Origin: Rattus norvegicus
Taxonomy: Eukaryota; Chordata; Mammalia; Rodentia; Muridae
Length of the DNA: 64,000 nt
Direction: 5' to 3'
NCBI RefSeq assembly: GCF_036323735.1
Contig: NC_086026.1
Coordinates: 51,157,539-51,221,538, forward strand
Shown here: positions 1 to 11,225 of the stretch, one piece after another
How the letters are laid out: every line of letters begins with the position of its first letter
Numbering within the stretch: position 1 is the first letter of the stretch
Translations under genes and position numbers: made by a program
The notes under the pieces: generated by a model
Databases searched by the model: none
What the model saw: only the letters and a program-made list of their open reading frames with translations
Told to the model about the DNA's origin: nothing

Positions 1-1690
1 CTGGTGGGAACCCATTTGTGTCTGTGTGCTACTTGACCTTATCAAAATGCTTATTTGAGCCAAATTTATATAAAGACTTTTTTCTGTGAAAAGACTTAAT
101 TTTTAGAAGAACTGTTTACCAAACACAATTCTAACCTCTTCAATTGTGTGGAGTTTGTGCAGTAAAAACAGCTGGATACCTGAGTGATGTGGGTTTGCTG
201 TTAAGGTCGCCTGTCATACATGTGTCAGGCTGGGCTGTTTCTCGATTTCCCATGATGGCTTCTGTGTATCGAGGCTTTTTAATGCATAAGTAAATGGCTG
301 CCCAGCTTATTTAAGTGCCTGCCCATGGCTTCTGCAGTCTAGGCCTTGTGTAATTAATGCCACTTACCATGAACATATCTAGCTGTTGATAAATACACTT
401 TGCCCACCTCTTTCTTCAACCTTAATGGTAAGCTTGACTGTATTCAAGTTTGAACCCAAAATACAGAAAAGGGCAAAGTGGTGAACAGTTTCTATAACAC
501 TGCAGATGCCAGAAGCATTGTGCACACTTACGAATATCCTCTACCATTATCTCCGCCATTTGATTAAAATATTTTCTTGGTGATGAAACCACATGGCAAT
601 ACAAACTTGCAGGATTGCTACAATTGGAAGCTAGTCTGGTCTGCAGGCTAAGTTCCCAGTCAACCAGGGCTGTGTACTAGAACCCCGCCTAATTACACAA
701 TTACACAAACTAATCATTCTACTCTGTATATTGGCTCAAAGTGCATCCTAAAAAAAATGTGTCCATCTAAAAACGTTTGCGAAAATGATCACTGTAAAAT
801 TCTTCATAATAACGAAATCCTCCGGAAACAACACAAATGCTCTTCAACTAGGAAGTGGACACACAGTAGATGGAGCCGTCAGCTGTACAACAGCACAGAG
901 TTCAACAGTCAGAGGACTGGATCACTGGCACGCTGTGCTGAGAGAAGACAGAGTGAAGGATGGCATATTGTACACCAGTCACATGACATCTCAAGAAAAG
1001 ACAAAATAAACACTAAAAAAACCCAAACTAACAAAAACAAAACAACGATAACAAAAATGTTGTTTTATTGACCCAACAGGTGGTAGAAATGGACTCAACT
1101 GGGGTAGGTTAGATTGATGAAAATATTCTAATCTGGGGATTCTGACAATGGCTGTTCAACCATGTAAATGTACCAAGAAATAACGACCCGTACCATTCAT
1201 TCTGAGTAAATTGTCAAACTATTTATCAGGGAAGCTGTTTTTAAAGGTGTCCCTTGGAAAGCGTGCACCCACGTGACCCGTGGTAAGAAGATACCTGGAA
1301 TTTCTGTAGCTGTAGTAAGGTTAGAATCTAGAATGGGTTAGTTATTAACACACATGCTCACACTCGATGCACAACTCAACTGGAAAGGGTGAATTGGCAA
1401 AGATAACGAGTGAGGTGTTCACAAACAAACCCGGAACTGTCGATAGTAAACTTTTTTCCACTAGAGCAAAAAGTGTAAATTAGAACCTCGATGGAGCACC
1501 CAGGAGAAACCTAAAATTTTGGTCACACCAAGTATTGGCAAGCACAAGGAGCAATGGCACTCTCCACATCTCAGGGGAGGAGCGTAAGTGTGTGCAAGCA
1601 TTCTAGAGAGCATGTAGACATCTCCTACAGCACAGTTCAGGATGTGGCTATCCCATCTCTATACAGACAAACATACAAGTGTCCGTGTAC
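1..1690. other. unique non-coding stretch
   Basis: No gene or clear repeat is visible. The longest open frame (757-1071, plus) runs into an A-rich tail at about 1003-1058 and its translation has no recognisable domain, so I treat it as chance. AT-rich words are common but no promoter, splice pair or RNA fold stood out. Confidence 0.5.
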
Positions 1691-1700
1691 TGTAGAGTCA

Positions 1701-1701
<1 letters not shown>

Positions 1702-1731
<30 letters not shown>
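1702..1731. repeat. (CA)15 microsatellite
   Basis: An uninterrupted CA dinucleotide run read directly on the plus strand. It produces the Thr-His and Cys-Val strings of the local open frames, which are therefore not genes. Confidence 0.97.
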
Positions 1732-1733
<2 letters not shown>

Positions 1734-2820
1734 AAAAAATCATACAGGAGCATTCATAACTGTAGATGGCTTTATAGTCTAATACCTGCTTAAATCTTGT
1801 CTGAACCAGTAAAGTGGCTGCTATTAAAGAGGGCAGAACCAGACCTGTCCACCAGAGGCGCTGCAGCAGTGAAAAGAGAAGCACATCAGTGGAGGAATGA
1901 ACTAAGATGTCTAGCATTTCCTAGGACTTCAGAAAAGATTATTTCCAATTTGTGTTCTAAGTGGGATCCCACGACCTACCTAATAGAAGGAATCCCTTCC
2001 TTATATGACAAGGGAGTCAACAGGAAAAGCAACTGAGTCTCCATTTCCTTTAATCCTGTGGTTTCTGAAATGCCACCCTCTCCTACTCCACTCCAAAGCG
2101 TTTAAAGCCAGGAGCAAAAAGTGTTTCATGGAAAGAGTGAATAATGAACACTGGCCACCACCAGCCTAGGAGGCCGTGGGTCACACAGTTGCTCCCCTCT
2201 GGGTCCCAGTAGGAGTTACAGAGAGTCAGCCTCAACTTAAGACAGCATCTGGATTATATTCAAATGGGAGTATGGTAGCCTGAAAGGCTAAATGTGCTTT
2301 TATATGTCCAGGATGACACACTAATTCCTGGTTCTTAAAAACTTAAAAGATCATCTTAGTCTATTTAGCTACAAAAGAAGCCCGGTGTATGTTCGTGGGG
2401 TCAAAAATAAACATGTTGATCCCTTCGTATTTAATTTCACAGGGATGTTCGTGGCAAAGGAGGTTAAAATGTGGTTGAACTTAAGGGTTTTGTAGAACAT
2501 GTTCCTATTACAGATGTGTTTAAGGTTGGAAATCAGATTGGTCTGATGAGCTCTAATTAAAAAGAATTGTCTAAATAGGCACTCCAGCCCAAGGTCAAAT
2601 GTGGGGACCACATGGATCCAGTTAAGCTCTGAACAGAGGGGGAATGTTCTAGATTGAAGAAAAAGATTCCCAAGCTGTGATCACACAGCTAGGATGCTAA
2701 CTTGCTGTGTGGCTTGAAGAAACCCATTCATAGCTGTTCCTGTCACTGTGGAGATGGCAAAATGCCTTCTCTGGGCTTGAGATTCATAAATGTATCTCCT
2801 CTTTCTCAAAGCCATGTTAC
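1732..2820. other. unique non-coding stretch, possible MIR trace
   Basis: Mostly unique sequence with short frames only. At about 2690-2770 the text resembles the MIR core (a 'gctgtgtggcttg' word where MIR has gctgtgtgaccttg), on the plus strand. That match is weak and could be chance. Confidence 0.4.
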
Positions 2821-2822
2821 AG

Positions 2823-3040
2823 ATAGGGTGGTGGCTATAGTTCAGTTGGCCCAGTGCTTCTTAGCATGCATGAAACCTTGAGTTCAAGCCTCAGTACTGC
2901 AAAGAGTAGGCATGGTGGTACCCATCTGCAATATCCACACTTAGGAGTCAGAGGCAGGAGGATCAAGAGTTTGAGATAATTCTTGATTGTGTGGAGAGTT
3001 CAAGAACAACCTGGTTATAAGAGAGCCTATAAAAAAATTA
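2823..3040 (+). mobile_element. B4-type SINE (ID head plus B1-like body)
   Basis: The left half has a tRNA-like ID head: a degenerate A-box near 2833 and a B-box-like 'gagttcaagcctc' near 2880. The right half has B1-like text ('aggcatggtggtacc', 'agtcagaggcaggaggatca'). This head-to-body order defines the rodent B4/RSINE class. Many substitutions point to an old copy. Confidence 0.8.
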
Positions 3041-3295
3041 GTATAGAAGTTATACTCTAGTAAGTCCATGACCATCCCCTGAGAACAGACAATACCAAAC
3101 GTAGGTACAGGAAAGACGACAGGAGAAAAAGGAACAAGAGTCAGAGAATGAAATGAGAAAGCATGAGAGGGTCACATAAAGAGACCATGTGATCAGGGTG
3201 GCTCAGGGTCTATGCAACAGAAGTGAAGACCACCATCACAGGCTCACGGAGGAAGGACATCCAGGGTATGGTGGGAAGTTGACGCAGCCATTAGT

Positions 3296-3640
3296 CACTT
3301 CCCCCGCCTGGCTGTGACAAAATCCCTTCCCAGAAGAACCTTCAGAGAGAGAGAGGGATTATTGTGACTTACATTTCAGGATGCGGTATGTCATGGTAGG
3401 GAAGCCTGGTAGTGGGCTTCTCCATGAAAGCAGGGGTGTCAAGCAGGTGGGGTCATATTTCAGCTACAATCAGAAAGCCGAGAATGAACAAGTGGGGCTA
3501 GCTGTAGAACCCCAAGAGTGAGCCATGTCCTCCATCCTGATGCTACCACCCTAAGGTTCTACGACCTTCCAAAACACTGGAGACTAAGTGCTCAAACACA
3601 TGGGGGATGTTTGTCATTCAAACCACAACACTACCTGAGG
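3296..3640 (-). mobile_element. solo LTR of the rodent ERVL-MaLR class
   Basis: Read on the minus strand it opens with the MT/ORR1-style words 'gtggtttgaatgacaaacat' and 'cccatgtgtttgagcactta'. It ends with a 'ttctgggaagggattttgtc'-type tail. No internal retroviral region is attached, so this is a solo LTR. The subfamily (MTE-like or ORR1-like) is not resolved. Confidence 0.6.
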
Positions 3641-3647
3641 TTAAATT

Positions 3648-3700
3648 AGTTCTCTCTCCCTCTCCTCCTCTCCCTCTCCACCCCTCTCTCCCTCTCTCAT
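3648..3700. repeat. CT-rich low-complexity tract
   Basis: A nearly pure pyrimidine tract of mixed CTCTC and CCTCTC units on the plus strand. Confidence 0.9.
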
Positions 3701-5280
3701 TTCTGTTTTCTTCTCTATAAAACAAGGAGGTGTAGGCATGATGGCTTCCTGGCAAACTGCCTTGATTAATCTGACTTTAGAGGCAAACAGCAAAGAACAC
3801 GTATATAAACCAGGGAAGGATTGAGACAGGAGCAGATGTGGGCTTTTCTGTTCTCTGGAGGGCGGGCCCCTCCCTGCTGAACTCCTCAGACTTTCCTGGT
3901 GTCGCCAAAGTGCTGCTGGGAATTTCTCTGCATAACCCTGCTCCTAAATTAACTCCCAGGAGACTGGTGGTGGGGGAGGGAGGGAGAGGAGGGTGCCAGT
4001 TTAAAGTAGGTCTGATATGATCCAGGACCTGATAGGGTTTCAGCTGCTGGCTCTCTGGCAAATTGCAGAGAAATTAAAAAAGATTCTAGCAGAGGTGAAA
4101 CGGCTCAAGTCCTAGGGAGGGGATGCTGCTGCTGAGGAGAAATACAAAGACCAGATTCATCTGGTTCAAGAATTATAAATAGAACGGTCAGATTAGATTC
4201 GGCCCGAGGAATGGGGGCACCGCAGAGGAGCCAAGTCCTCTCTGAAGAAAGAGGCATGGTTCTACAGTCTCCAAAAGTCCGAAACCAATATAATAGGCTT
4301 TCGAAAAGGGAGGAGAGAAAGGTGGGGTTGAAGCAAACTTTAAGTGGCTCTTTTCTTTTAACTCATAACTCCATTCAAGCAAACAGGCAACATCGTGGGT
4401 CCCCAAGAGAGAGGTTAAAAGGAAATTACCACCCCATAAGGAGTCATTCACTGTAGCAGGAACGAAAAGGTTTTCCTGCTCCGTGGAAAACACAAGCCAC
4501 TTCCAAACTTTAAGTTAAAAACTTGGCCAAGGGAGTTTGGCCTCCCTGTACTTCTGTCTTTGAGATGTTTATCCAGTGCGTGGAGATATTGAGATGGGCC
4601 TGGTTTTCAGGTTGAGTTTTTTTTTTTCTTTTTTTTCCGTTGTTCCACATAAGGTTTCCATCAGATGCAGTCTGCACATTGGTACAAGCCAAGAGGCTGT
4701 CAGAGGAGAGGCCTTGATTTAACTTCAGCGGCCTAAAGCAGGTTTCAGTTTCAGAAGAACAAAGCCACAGTACAGAGACCAAGCCCTAGGCAGTGCTGTG
4801 AGCTAGGGGGAAGGACAGTGGCTCCTGCCTCCAAGACCTGCTGCCCAGGCCCCCTTCCAGCCTCAAATGCCATATGGGCTCAGGACAGTCTCTAACTGTC
4901 TGGACTGCAGATTCCCCGTTGGTTGTAATGAGTCCTGCTTCCACCTACACCTTGGGGTTGTTGGAAGGGAGTAATATAAAATACAAGCTGTGTGGGGTTA
5001 ACACTAGGAGACTAAGTAAAACGTATTCCCTCCCAGGGCCCCTGAGCATGTTCTGCAAAGCCAGAGATGGTGGAGGCTGCTCGGTTACAGAGTACATTTC
5101 CTGTTCTCCACAGGGCATCCCTAAATACTTCCAGCCTCCCTTCTTCTAAAACGAACTCCATGAAGGCACTTTACACGAAGGTGGGGAAGACTGAATCTGT
5201 GTTAGGTTGACTGGGTTTAGAATTTTCCCTATCGAATTCAATAGTGTATAGTTTATCCCTGGAGATTTTCTGTTCTCTTT
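3701..5280. other. unique non-coding stretch
   Basis: No repeat family or gene is recognised apart from a T-run at about 4617-4636. Open frames on both strands (for example 3777-4061 minus, 4188-4493 minus, 4874-5149 plus) are all under 105 codons, overlap each other and show no domain or low-complexity signature of a real protein. GC content is higher than in the first 3 kb. Confidence 0.45.
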
Positions 5281-5283
5281 TTC

Positions 5284-5640
5284 CCTCTCCTCTCCTCTCC
5301 TCTCCTCTCCTCTCCTCTCCTCTCCTCTCCTCTCCTCTCCTCTCCTCTCTTCTCCTCTCTTCTCCTCTCTTCTCCTCTCTTCTCTTCTCTTCTCCTCGTC
5401 TCATCTCATCTTGTCTTGTCTCTCTATATTTCTGTGTCTTTTTCTCTGTCACTGTCTCTCTCGTCTCTGTGTGTATCTCTGTCTCTGTTGCTCTGTCTCT
5501 ATCTCTATGTCATTGTCTCTGTCAGCTCTGTATTTCTCTCTGTCTCTCTGTCGCTCTCTCTCTTCTATCTGTCTGTCTCTGTCTGTTTCTCTGTCTCTCT
5601 CTGTCTCTCTCTCTCTCTCTGTCTCTCTCTCTCTCTCTCT
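5284..5640. repeat. (TCTCC)n pentanucleotide array merging into TCTG/TCTC tract
   Basis: The first part (about 5284-5398) is a near-perfect TCTCC pentamer array whose units drift to TCTTC at the right. It continues as TCTG/TCTC mixed repeats ending in pure CT before 5640. The plus strand is almost all pyrimidine. Open frames here (Ser-Leu strings on plus, Glu-Arg strings on minus) are repeat translations, not proteins. Confidence 0.95.
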
Positions 5641-5724
5641 GGTACATGTATGTATATATGTATACAGATGCTCTTGCTCAAATTAGATTAAAGCTTGATA
5701 TCAGGCCTGTCTCCTTCTATCATT

Positions 5725-5968
5725 ATTTATTTATTTAGACAGGATTTCTCACTATATCCAAAGCTAGCCATTTCTGTCATGCCAGTTTGCCAAGATGTCC
5801 CCAGAATCCACCTGTATCCACTTGTCCCCACTCACCCCTCAATGCTAGGTTATAAAATGCACATCACAGGGCCCAGCTGGCATGGCTGCCAGGGGTCCAA
5901 ACTCAAGTCCACGTGCCTGCAGAGCAAGCCACTTTACCCACTGAGCCATCTCCCCATCACTCCCCCCC
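5725..5968 (-). mobile_element. B4-type SINE, reversed
   Basis: In the plus reading a B1-like reverse complement comes first ('agacaggatttctcac'). It is followed by a reversed tRNA-like head ending 'cccactgagccatctcccc'. The order and the poly-C seam just after it fit an antisense B4-class SINE. Confidence 0.7.
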
Positions 5969-5984
5969 CCCCCGTCTTTTTGGC

Positions 5985-6075
5985 ACAGTATCTCTCTGTG
6001 GCTCAGACTGACCTCAAAGTCACTAAGTAGCCTAGGTTTGCACTTGAACTTGCAATCCTGCTGCATCGGGGTCTT
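5985..6075 (-). mobile_element. B1-like monomer fragment, reversed
   Basis: Short antisense 7SL-derived text ('tatctctctgtggctcagac', then 'agtagcctaggtttgcact') resembles the proto-B1/B4 right arm. It directly follows the preceding SINE, so it may be a second insertion or part of a compound element. Confidence 0.5.
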
Positions 6076-6084
6076 GAAAGCAGG

Positions 6085-6855
6085 GGTTGCAAGGCTGTGC
6101 AATCATACACACTTGAGACAATTATTTCTCACACCGTTTCTCAGGATTTGTCACTGAAAAGTGGGACTAAAGCTGGCCTTGTTGGGGGCAAGGATAGAAG
6201 CACATTGAGGGTATTACAAACCTCACAGCACATGCTCAGTGCAGAACAGTTGCTACCTCAAACCATCATGTATGTCATGGCTATTCACCTTACTGTCCTT
6301 GGATTAGATGAAACTCATGCCTCTTTATTGACTCATATCCCTCTAATGTCATTAAAGATCAGTTTCGTTTCCTTCAAATGCAATGCATGGATAGACTTCA
6401 GCCTCCAAAGATACAGACTAGGCCCTCCCTGTTCTTCCCACTGGGTGCAGCTGAAGGCCCTGGATGCTGAGCAGACACAGCTGGAGCGAACAAGACCAGC
6501 CAGCTGGAAAGACTCACAGAACAGCTCCGACTTAAGTTCACCGACTTCCCTCAGGTTCCTTTTGTGCTTCTTATATCCAGGATTGGGAAGAAATTAGCAA
6601 CCTGGAAATACCAAAGGACCTGGAAAAAAAATAGATTCAACAAAAGCTGGTCCTCAAATATCCAAAAGATTGGAAAGAGGGTAGGATAGCCTAGTAGAGC
6701 TTTCAACTTTTTATGGTAACCACTTTGTGCCACCAAATAAACAGATGACACTGCACTGTGGCACTGTCTATCTCTGCTAGTGAAGCAGTGAAGGTTAGGG
6801 ACAAACTAGAATTCCTGTGGGGGGGTGTGGGGGTGTGTGTATGTGACACACTCAT
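6085..6855. other. unique non-coding stretch with an unremarkable 166-codon frame
   Basis: The plus-strand frame 6097-6597 is one of the longest non-repeat frames of the window. Its translation has no signal peptide, repeated motif, zinc-finger spacing or other recognisable family feature. I see no flanking splice or promoter evidence and consider it a chance frame. Confidence 0.35.
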
Positions 6856-6857
6856 TG

Positions 6858-6910
6858 CCTCAAATGTGCTAGGCAAATTCTCTCTCACTGACCTGCATTC
6901 CCAGTTCCTT
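6858..6910 (-). mobile_element. ID-like SINE head fragment, reversed
   Basis: The string 'atgtgctaggcaaattctct' followed by 'gacctgcattcccag' resembles the reverse complement of the ID/B4 tRNA-like head (consensus gctaggcaagcactctaccac...ccccagc). Only the head is present. Confidence 0.45.
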
Positions 6911-7339
6911 AGATTTCTATTTGTGCTAAGCTACAATGAGACACCCCTATACCCTCACCAGATGATCCCAGAAAAGCCAAGTCTGAAGCTTGAACGTTTG
7001 TCCATGCCTGCCATCCTGCCAAGGGATGGTGTGGGAAGCATATAGAGCCACCCTTGAGGGAAACTATAGGATGCCAGGTCCCTACCTCTTGTTTTGTCCC
7101 TCCTGGCCATTAGGTAAACAGTTTGTTCCGCTGCCACACACTGCCTGGCTATCCAGATGCCTAAAACAATGCCTAGGTCCACACAATCTAGACTAGAACT
7201 TCTGCAGCCATGAACCGAACTAAGCCTCTACTCCCTATCCATTAATTCTATCAGGTGCTTTATTGTGGTGACAGCATGCAGGCGATCACATGCTGCAATG
7301 TAAATGAACATCTAATAATTAAGCTAAGTCCTGGGAAAT

Positions 7340-7605
7340 CTTGCACATACGAAATGCCTCCAGGAAGTCACTGGGATGCAGAATAGAATGGGGGTTTGAA
7401 GATGTAAGAGGGACACGGAGAAGGAACAGTTGTCATCTGAAGAATGCAAAGAGTTAACTTCCAAGAGTTGGGACTATGGAAGGTGATGATGTTGATACAT
7501 CAATACGGACATAACATGACTAAGCTATGTACTTGAACACGATCGGTGTGGGTAAGATTTATATTATGTAGAGTTTGCCACAATAAACATCTATTACTAA
7601 AAATT
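7340..7605 (+). mobile_element. 3' end of an old LINE-1
   Basis: The stretch ends with the L1M-type 3'UTR signature: a 'ggtgatgatgttgatac' block, then 'tttatattatgtagagtttg' and 'ccacaataaa'. This parallels the ancestral mammalian L1 terminus, where 'tatgtgaattatatctcaataaa' is usual. ORF2 is not visible here, so this is a 5'-truncated, decayed copy. Confidence 0.65.
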
Positions 7606-8280
7606 AAGAAAGTAATTAAAAAGAAAGGCTTAGTGGGTAAGTTCAAGGACAGAATAGAAAAGAACCAATCACTGAATTAGAAAATAGGGACAATAGGAAT
7701 TATTCACTCGGAACCAAGAAGAAAACAGATCAAAAGAAACATAAGCCGAGTTCTTAGGACTTGCGAGCTAATAAAAAAATTATGTAATATTTATGTCATC
7801 AGAGTTCCAGAGGGAGAGGAGAGCTTGGGTGGGGTTTAATTTGTCCTCAAATAAATGGCTGAGATGTCCCAACTTTGAGAACAATAACACAGATTCAAGA
7901 AGCTGAAAGAAATCCAATAAGATCCAGTCAAAGAAAGCCACACTTGGGCACACACAGTCAAGCTTCCCCAAACCGAAGACAGAACAAAACCTTTGACGGT
8001 AACTAACGGGAGGACAAGGCACAAGTCTGGGGAGACAATTGTAATGGTGGCAAGTTTTGTTCAGAAACTGGAGCACTGGATGGGAGTGACACAGCTTTCA
8101 AGGGCTAAAAGCACAGGATGGTGGAGTCTAAATCAGATGCCCAGTGAGGACACCCTTCAAGGATAAAGAAGAATTGACATGTTAACAGGATCAAAAGCTA
8201 AACATAGTTCTTGTTGGTAGAACCATCTTAAAAATAATAGTTTTAAAAAATAGAAAGTAAAGTTTATAAAAGGTGAAAGT
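7606..8280. other. unique non-coding stretch
   Basis: No gene or clear repeat seen. The 7780-8076 minus frame (98 codons) is Leu/Phe-rich but unrecognised. Confidence 0.45.
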
Positions 8281-8385
8281 AGAAGTCACTTGGGCCACCA
8301 AAAAAAAAAACAAAAAACAAAAAAAAAAAAACAAAACAAAACAAAAATAGAAAATAAAAAACCAAAACAAAACAACAACAACAAT
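8281..8385. repeat. A-rich low-complexity tract
   Basis: A-runs broken by single C residues (CAAAA and CAACAA units). It may be the oxidised-looking tail of an unrecognised retroposon. The Phe-rich minus frame over it is a repeat translation. Confidence 0.85.
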
Positions 8386-8634
8386 CAGGGCAGCAAACAA
8401 AAGCATGCCTGTCCAGTGAGGAAAAGACTCTACCTTGTTTCCTAAATTATCCTTGATCATAAAGCAAGAACTGTAATCCTGTCTACACAGCTCCAATTGT
8501 CTGTGTAAGACAGTTTACGGACAGCGGAGGCTACAGGGAGATAAGATTTGTATGCTTCATGGCGACGCTGTGGTACAATTATATCAGTAGACCATGATAC
8601 ATCCATCAGGCAGAAAGATGTCATGGCCGCAACA

Positions 8635-8806
8635 ACCACAGAGGACCAGAGTGTAGCTCCCAGCATCCCCGTGGCGGGGCTGTAACTCCAATAGCCTGTA
8701 ACTCCAGTCAGGACATCCTACACCCTCTTCAGACTTCCTCAAGAACCTACACACATAAATGCACAGGCACATGCACACACACATAAACAAAAATAAAATA
8801 AATTTC
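8635..8806 (+). mobile_element. B2/B3-type SINE, partial
   Basis: The 3' two-thirds of a B2-superfamily SINE: 'cacagaggaccagagtgtag', a 'gtaactcca' pair, 'caccctcttcagacttc' and the typical 'acacacataaa...aataaaataaat' tail. The tRNA-like promoter portion is missing or unrecognisable. Confidence 0.75.
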
Positions 8807-9689
8807 TAGAATGTAATTTGAAAGCAATAGGACTTTATAACAATATTCAAATAGCCCAATGTAACTCAGAAAACAAATGAGGAAACTAGAGAACAGAGAG
8901 CATGGAAAGCAAGATCTAGAACTCCCAACAGCAGAGTATCCTCCCAAAGTAGACGCCATCTATCCCTAACATGTCAGAAGTATTTCAAAACCAGCTCCTC
9001 TCACTATATCCACTTAAAGCCAGAACTTGACAGTGTGTGATCTTAAACTATGATGACCCAATTACATTCTTCTGTAAGAAACTCACCTCCCAAAGAATCA
9101 TCCTGTAAGGAACAAGTAGGTCTAGCAAATGTCCAGGACACAAGACAAGAACAGATAGTTTTTATTTTTAAATACATGGGGACACTGTTATACACGTGGA
9201 CACTAGAGTTGTCCACCAGAACTTACGTTGATTCTAAAAAACTAATAATCTTCTATGCTCACCACTACAAGACAAGGATGAGAGAAAACAAGGAAGTCTA
9301 AAGAAATCGGGTGTAGACTGTCTTCACAAAAGGTGAAGGATCTCACTTATCCCCAAATATATTTGCAAATTTGATATGGCACCCATCAAAATCCTTAAAT
9401 GATCCTTTGCAGCTGTAGATAGAACTATTATAAGATTTCCCCTGACATGGAAATGCATACATTTTAAAATATACCGCTTTAGAATTTTATATTATTTAAA
9501 ATTTTTTCCTAATGGAAAGGTAAAGTGGAAAGAAAATCAACATGCCCGATGTCAAGACATTTTGCACAGCTTCTGTAAGGAGGACCCAGCGGTGCCGACA
9601 GCAGAATGCACACATTGATCAATGATCCAGAACAGGAAATCCAGAAAAAGATTCGTACCTGTATGCCTGATTGATCTCTTTAAGACTTG

Positions 9690-9850
9690 CTTTTATTTTG
9701 TGTACACAAGTATTAGGCCTGCACATGTACCGCACGTGTGCCTGGTGCCAAGATGGTTCTGAGCCCTCATGTGGATCCTGGGACTAGAACTCGGGACCTC
9801 TGCAAGGGCAGCAAGCACTCTGGAGGGCTGAGCCATTTCTCCAGCTCTTC
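9690..9850 (-). mobile_element. B2/B3-type SINE nested in LINE-1
   Basis: A reversed B2-superfamily SINE: 'gcacgtgtgcctggtgcca' then 'gggactagaactcgggacct', ending 'gagggctgagccatttctcc'. L1 ORF2-like text resumes on both sides, so this inserted after the LINE-1. Confidence 0.85.
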
Positions 9851-10126
9851 CCTGTGTACTTTGGACCACGGCTTCACAACAACATAATGGATGAGGGCAG
9901 ATTCTCCCCCCACCCCCAACCAATGAGAAATAAAAGGAAAAGATAGAAAATGAAGGAGAGTGGAAATAAAACAGAAGGAAAGAGGAAAGAGTTAAACACC
10001 AGGAAGAGAGGGAAGAAGGGTGAGATCTGAAAGAGGAAGTGAGCCTGATCTACCCTTCTAACCAAGACTGTGTAAATTAAGTCAAGATGGCTCACCAACG
10101 TAAATATTAAAAGCAAAACTGGAAGG

Positions 10127-10198
10127 TTGGGGACACGGTTTAGTGGTAGAAGACTGCTTGCCTGATGTGTGTGGGGCAGAGGTTTAGTCTCCAGGAAT
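10127..10198 (+). mobile_element. ID-like SINE nested in LINE-1
   Basis: An A-box/B-box head ('ggtttagtggtagaagact', 'gaggtttagtctccagg') matches the rodent ID element, a BC1/tRNA-Ala-derived SINE. L1 ORF2-like text ends just before it and resumes after the purine tract that follows. Confidence 0.7.
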
Positions 10199-10202
10199 AA
10201 CA

Positions 10203-10338
10203 GTGGGGAGGGAAGGAGCCAGGAGGGGAGGAGGTGGAAAAGGAGAGGGAAAGGAGGGACAAAGAGAAGGAGAAAGAAGAGGGGGAGGGGGAGGGGGAGG
10301 GGGAGGAGGCAGGAAAGGAGGGGGAAAGGGGAGAGAAG
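10203..10338. repeat. purine-rich tract with GGGGGA repeats
   Basis: About 135 bases of almost pure A/G on the plus strand. At 10280-10308 there are successive runs of four to five G separated by single A, an intramolecular G-quadruplex pattern. It follows the ID head and probably grew from its A-rich tail. The Gly-Arg frames over it are repeat translations. Confidence 0.92.
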
Positions 10339-11225
10339 AGCTTTTTTTTTTTTTTTATGGAGAACAATTTCAGGACCTAAGGCTAGGGCAAAGATCCTAA
10401 ACTTGACATAATAATCGCAATCTATAAAAGAAAAAGGCGATAAAACCAGACTCTGTCAAAATTATAAACTTCTACCTTGTGAGAAGGAGCCTGTTGCGAG
10501 ACTAAGGCACCAAGTAAAAGGAGCAGCAGAGAATATTCGGAAGTGAGACTCTATGAGGGGTTAGGACCTGCACAGATTCGGAGCTCCCTCGAACCTCGAG
10601 AGGGAAACACACGCAGTCCAATTAGAGAGTGTACAAGCAGTGAGAAGAAACATTTCATCAAAGGGAACCTGCAGATGGCCAATAAGCACATGAAAAGATG
10701 CCAGCCATGAGGGAAATGCAGACAGAGACGATAATCAGGTAGCACCGAGCACCTCGCCAAATGCTGCCATGATGGGGAAAGGCGACCCCTCCGCTGTACC
10801 TTGACAGCAGGGATGCAAACTAGGACAGCCACTGCGGAGAAAGTTCCGTAGCTGATTAACAATACAAAGTAGCAGCGTTATATGACCCAGAAAATGCAAT
10901 TCTTAGCATCTCTTCCAGAGAGAAGAAAACTTTACTCTTCTCGGAAAGACGCGGACCCAACATCCGCAGCAGCATTCCACATAGCAGCAGGAAACTGAAA
11001 GGGATCCCCGGGTGAAATAACCCGTGGTACGTCCATACTGTGGGATAGTATCCGGAAAAACAAGGAGTGACTGTCGGCATAAAGATGGCAGAAACTTACA
11101 CACTGCGTGTTGCAATGTATATAATGAAATGGTAATCAGAGATAAAGAACAGATGTGTAGATCCCAGCATCAAGGAGGAAGTCTAGGGGGACATGGTGAC
11201 TGTGGCCAAAAAGAGAAACTTGTGA

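Larger units (their letters stand above)
9130..11225 (+). mobile_element. decayed LINE-1 ORF2/3'UTR with nested insertions
   Basis: Successive ORF2 landmarks appear in the right order: text matching the '...aaggaggtgaaagacctgt' region near 9325-9345, 'cccatcaaaatccttaaatg' near 9380, and 'gccaataagcacatgaaaag' at 10678-10697. The region encoding the ORF2 C-terminus then follows to about 11225. ORF2 encodes the endonuclease/reverse transcriptase used in L1 retrotransposition. Here only its 3' half remains, full of stops and indels, so it is inactive. It is split by a reversed B3 (9690-9850) and by an ID head plus purine tract (about 10120-10340). Its divergence and the preserved older 3' layout suggest an L1M-age copy. 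Confidence 0.8.

Noticed and set aside
5284..5640. Regularly spaced repeats suggestive of a CRISPR array
   Set aside because: Units are contiguous pentamers with no unique spacers, in a mammalian context.
6097..6597. 166-codon plus frame
   Set aside because: No domain, no repeat explanation, and no promoter or splice support; likely chance.
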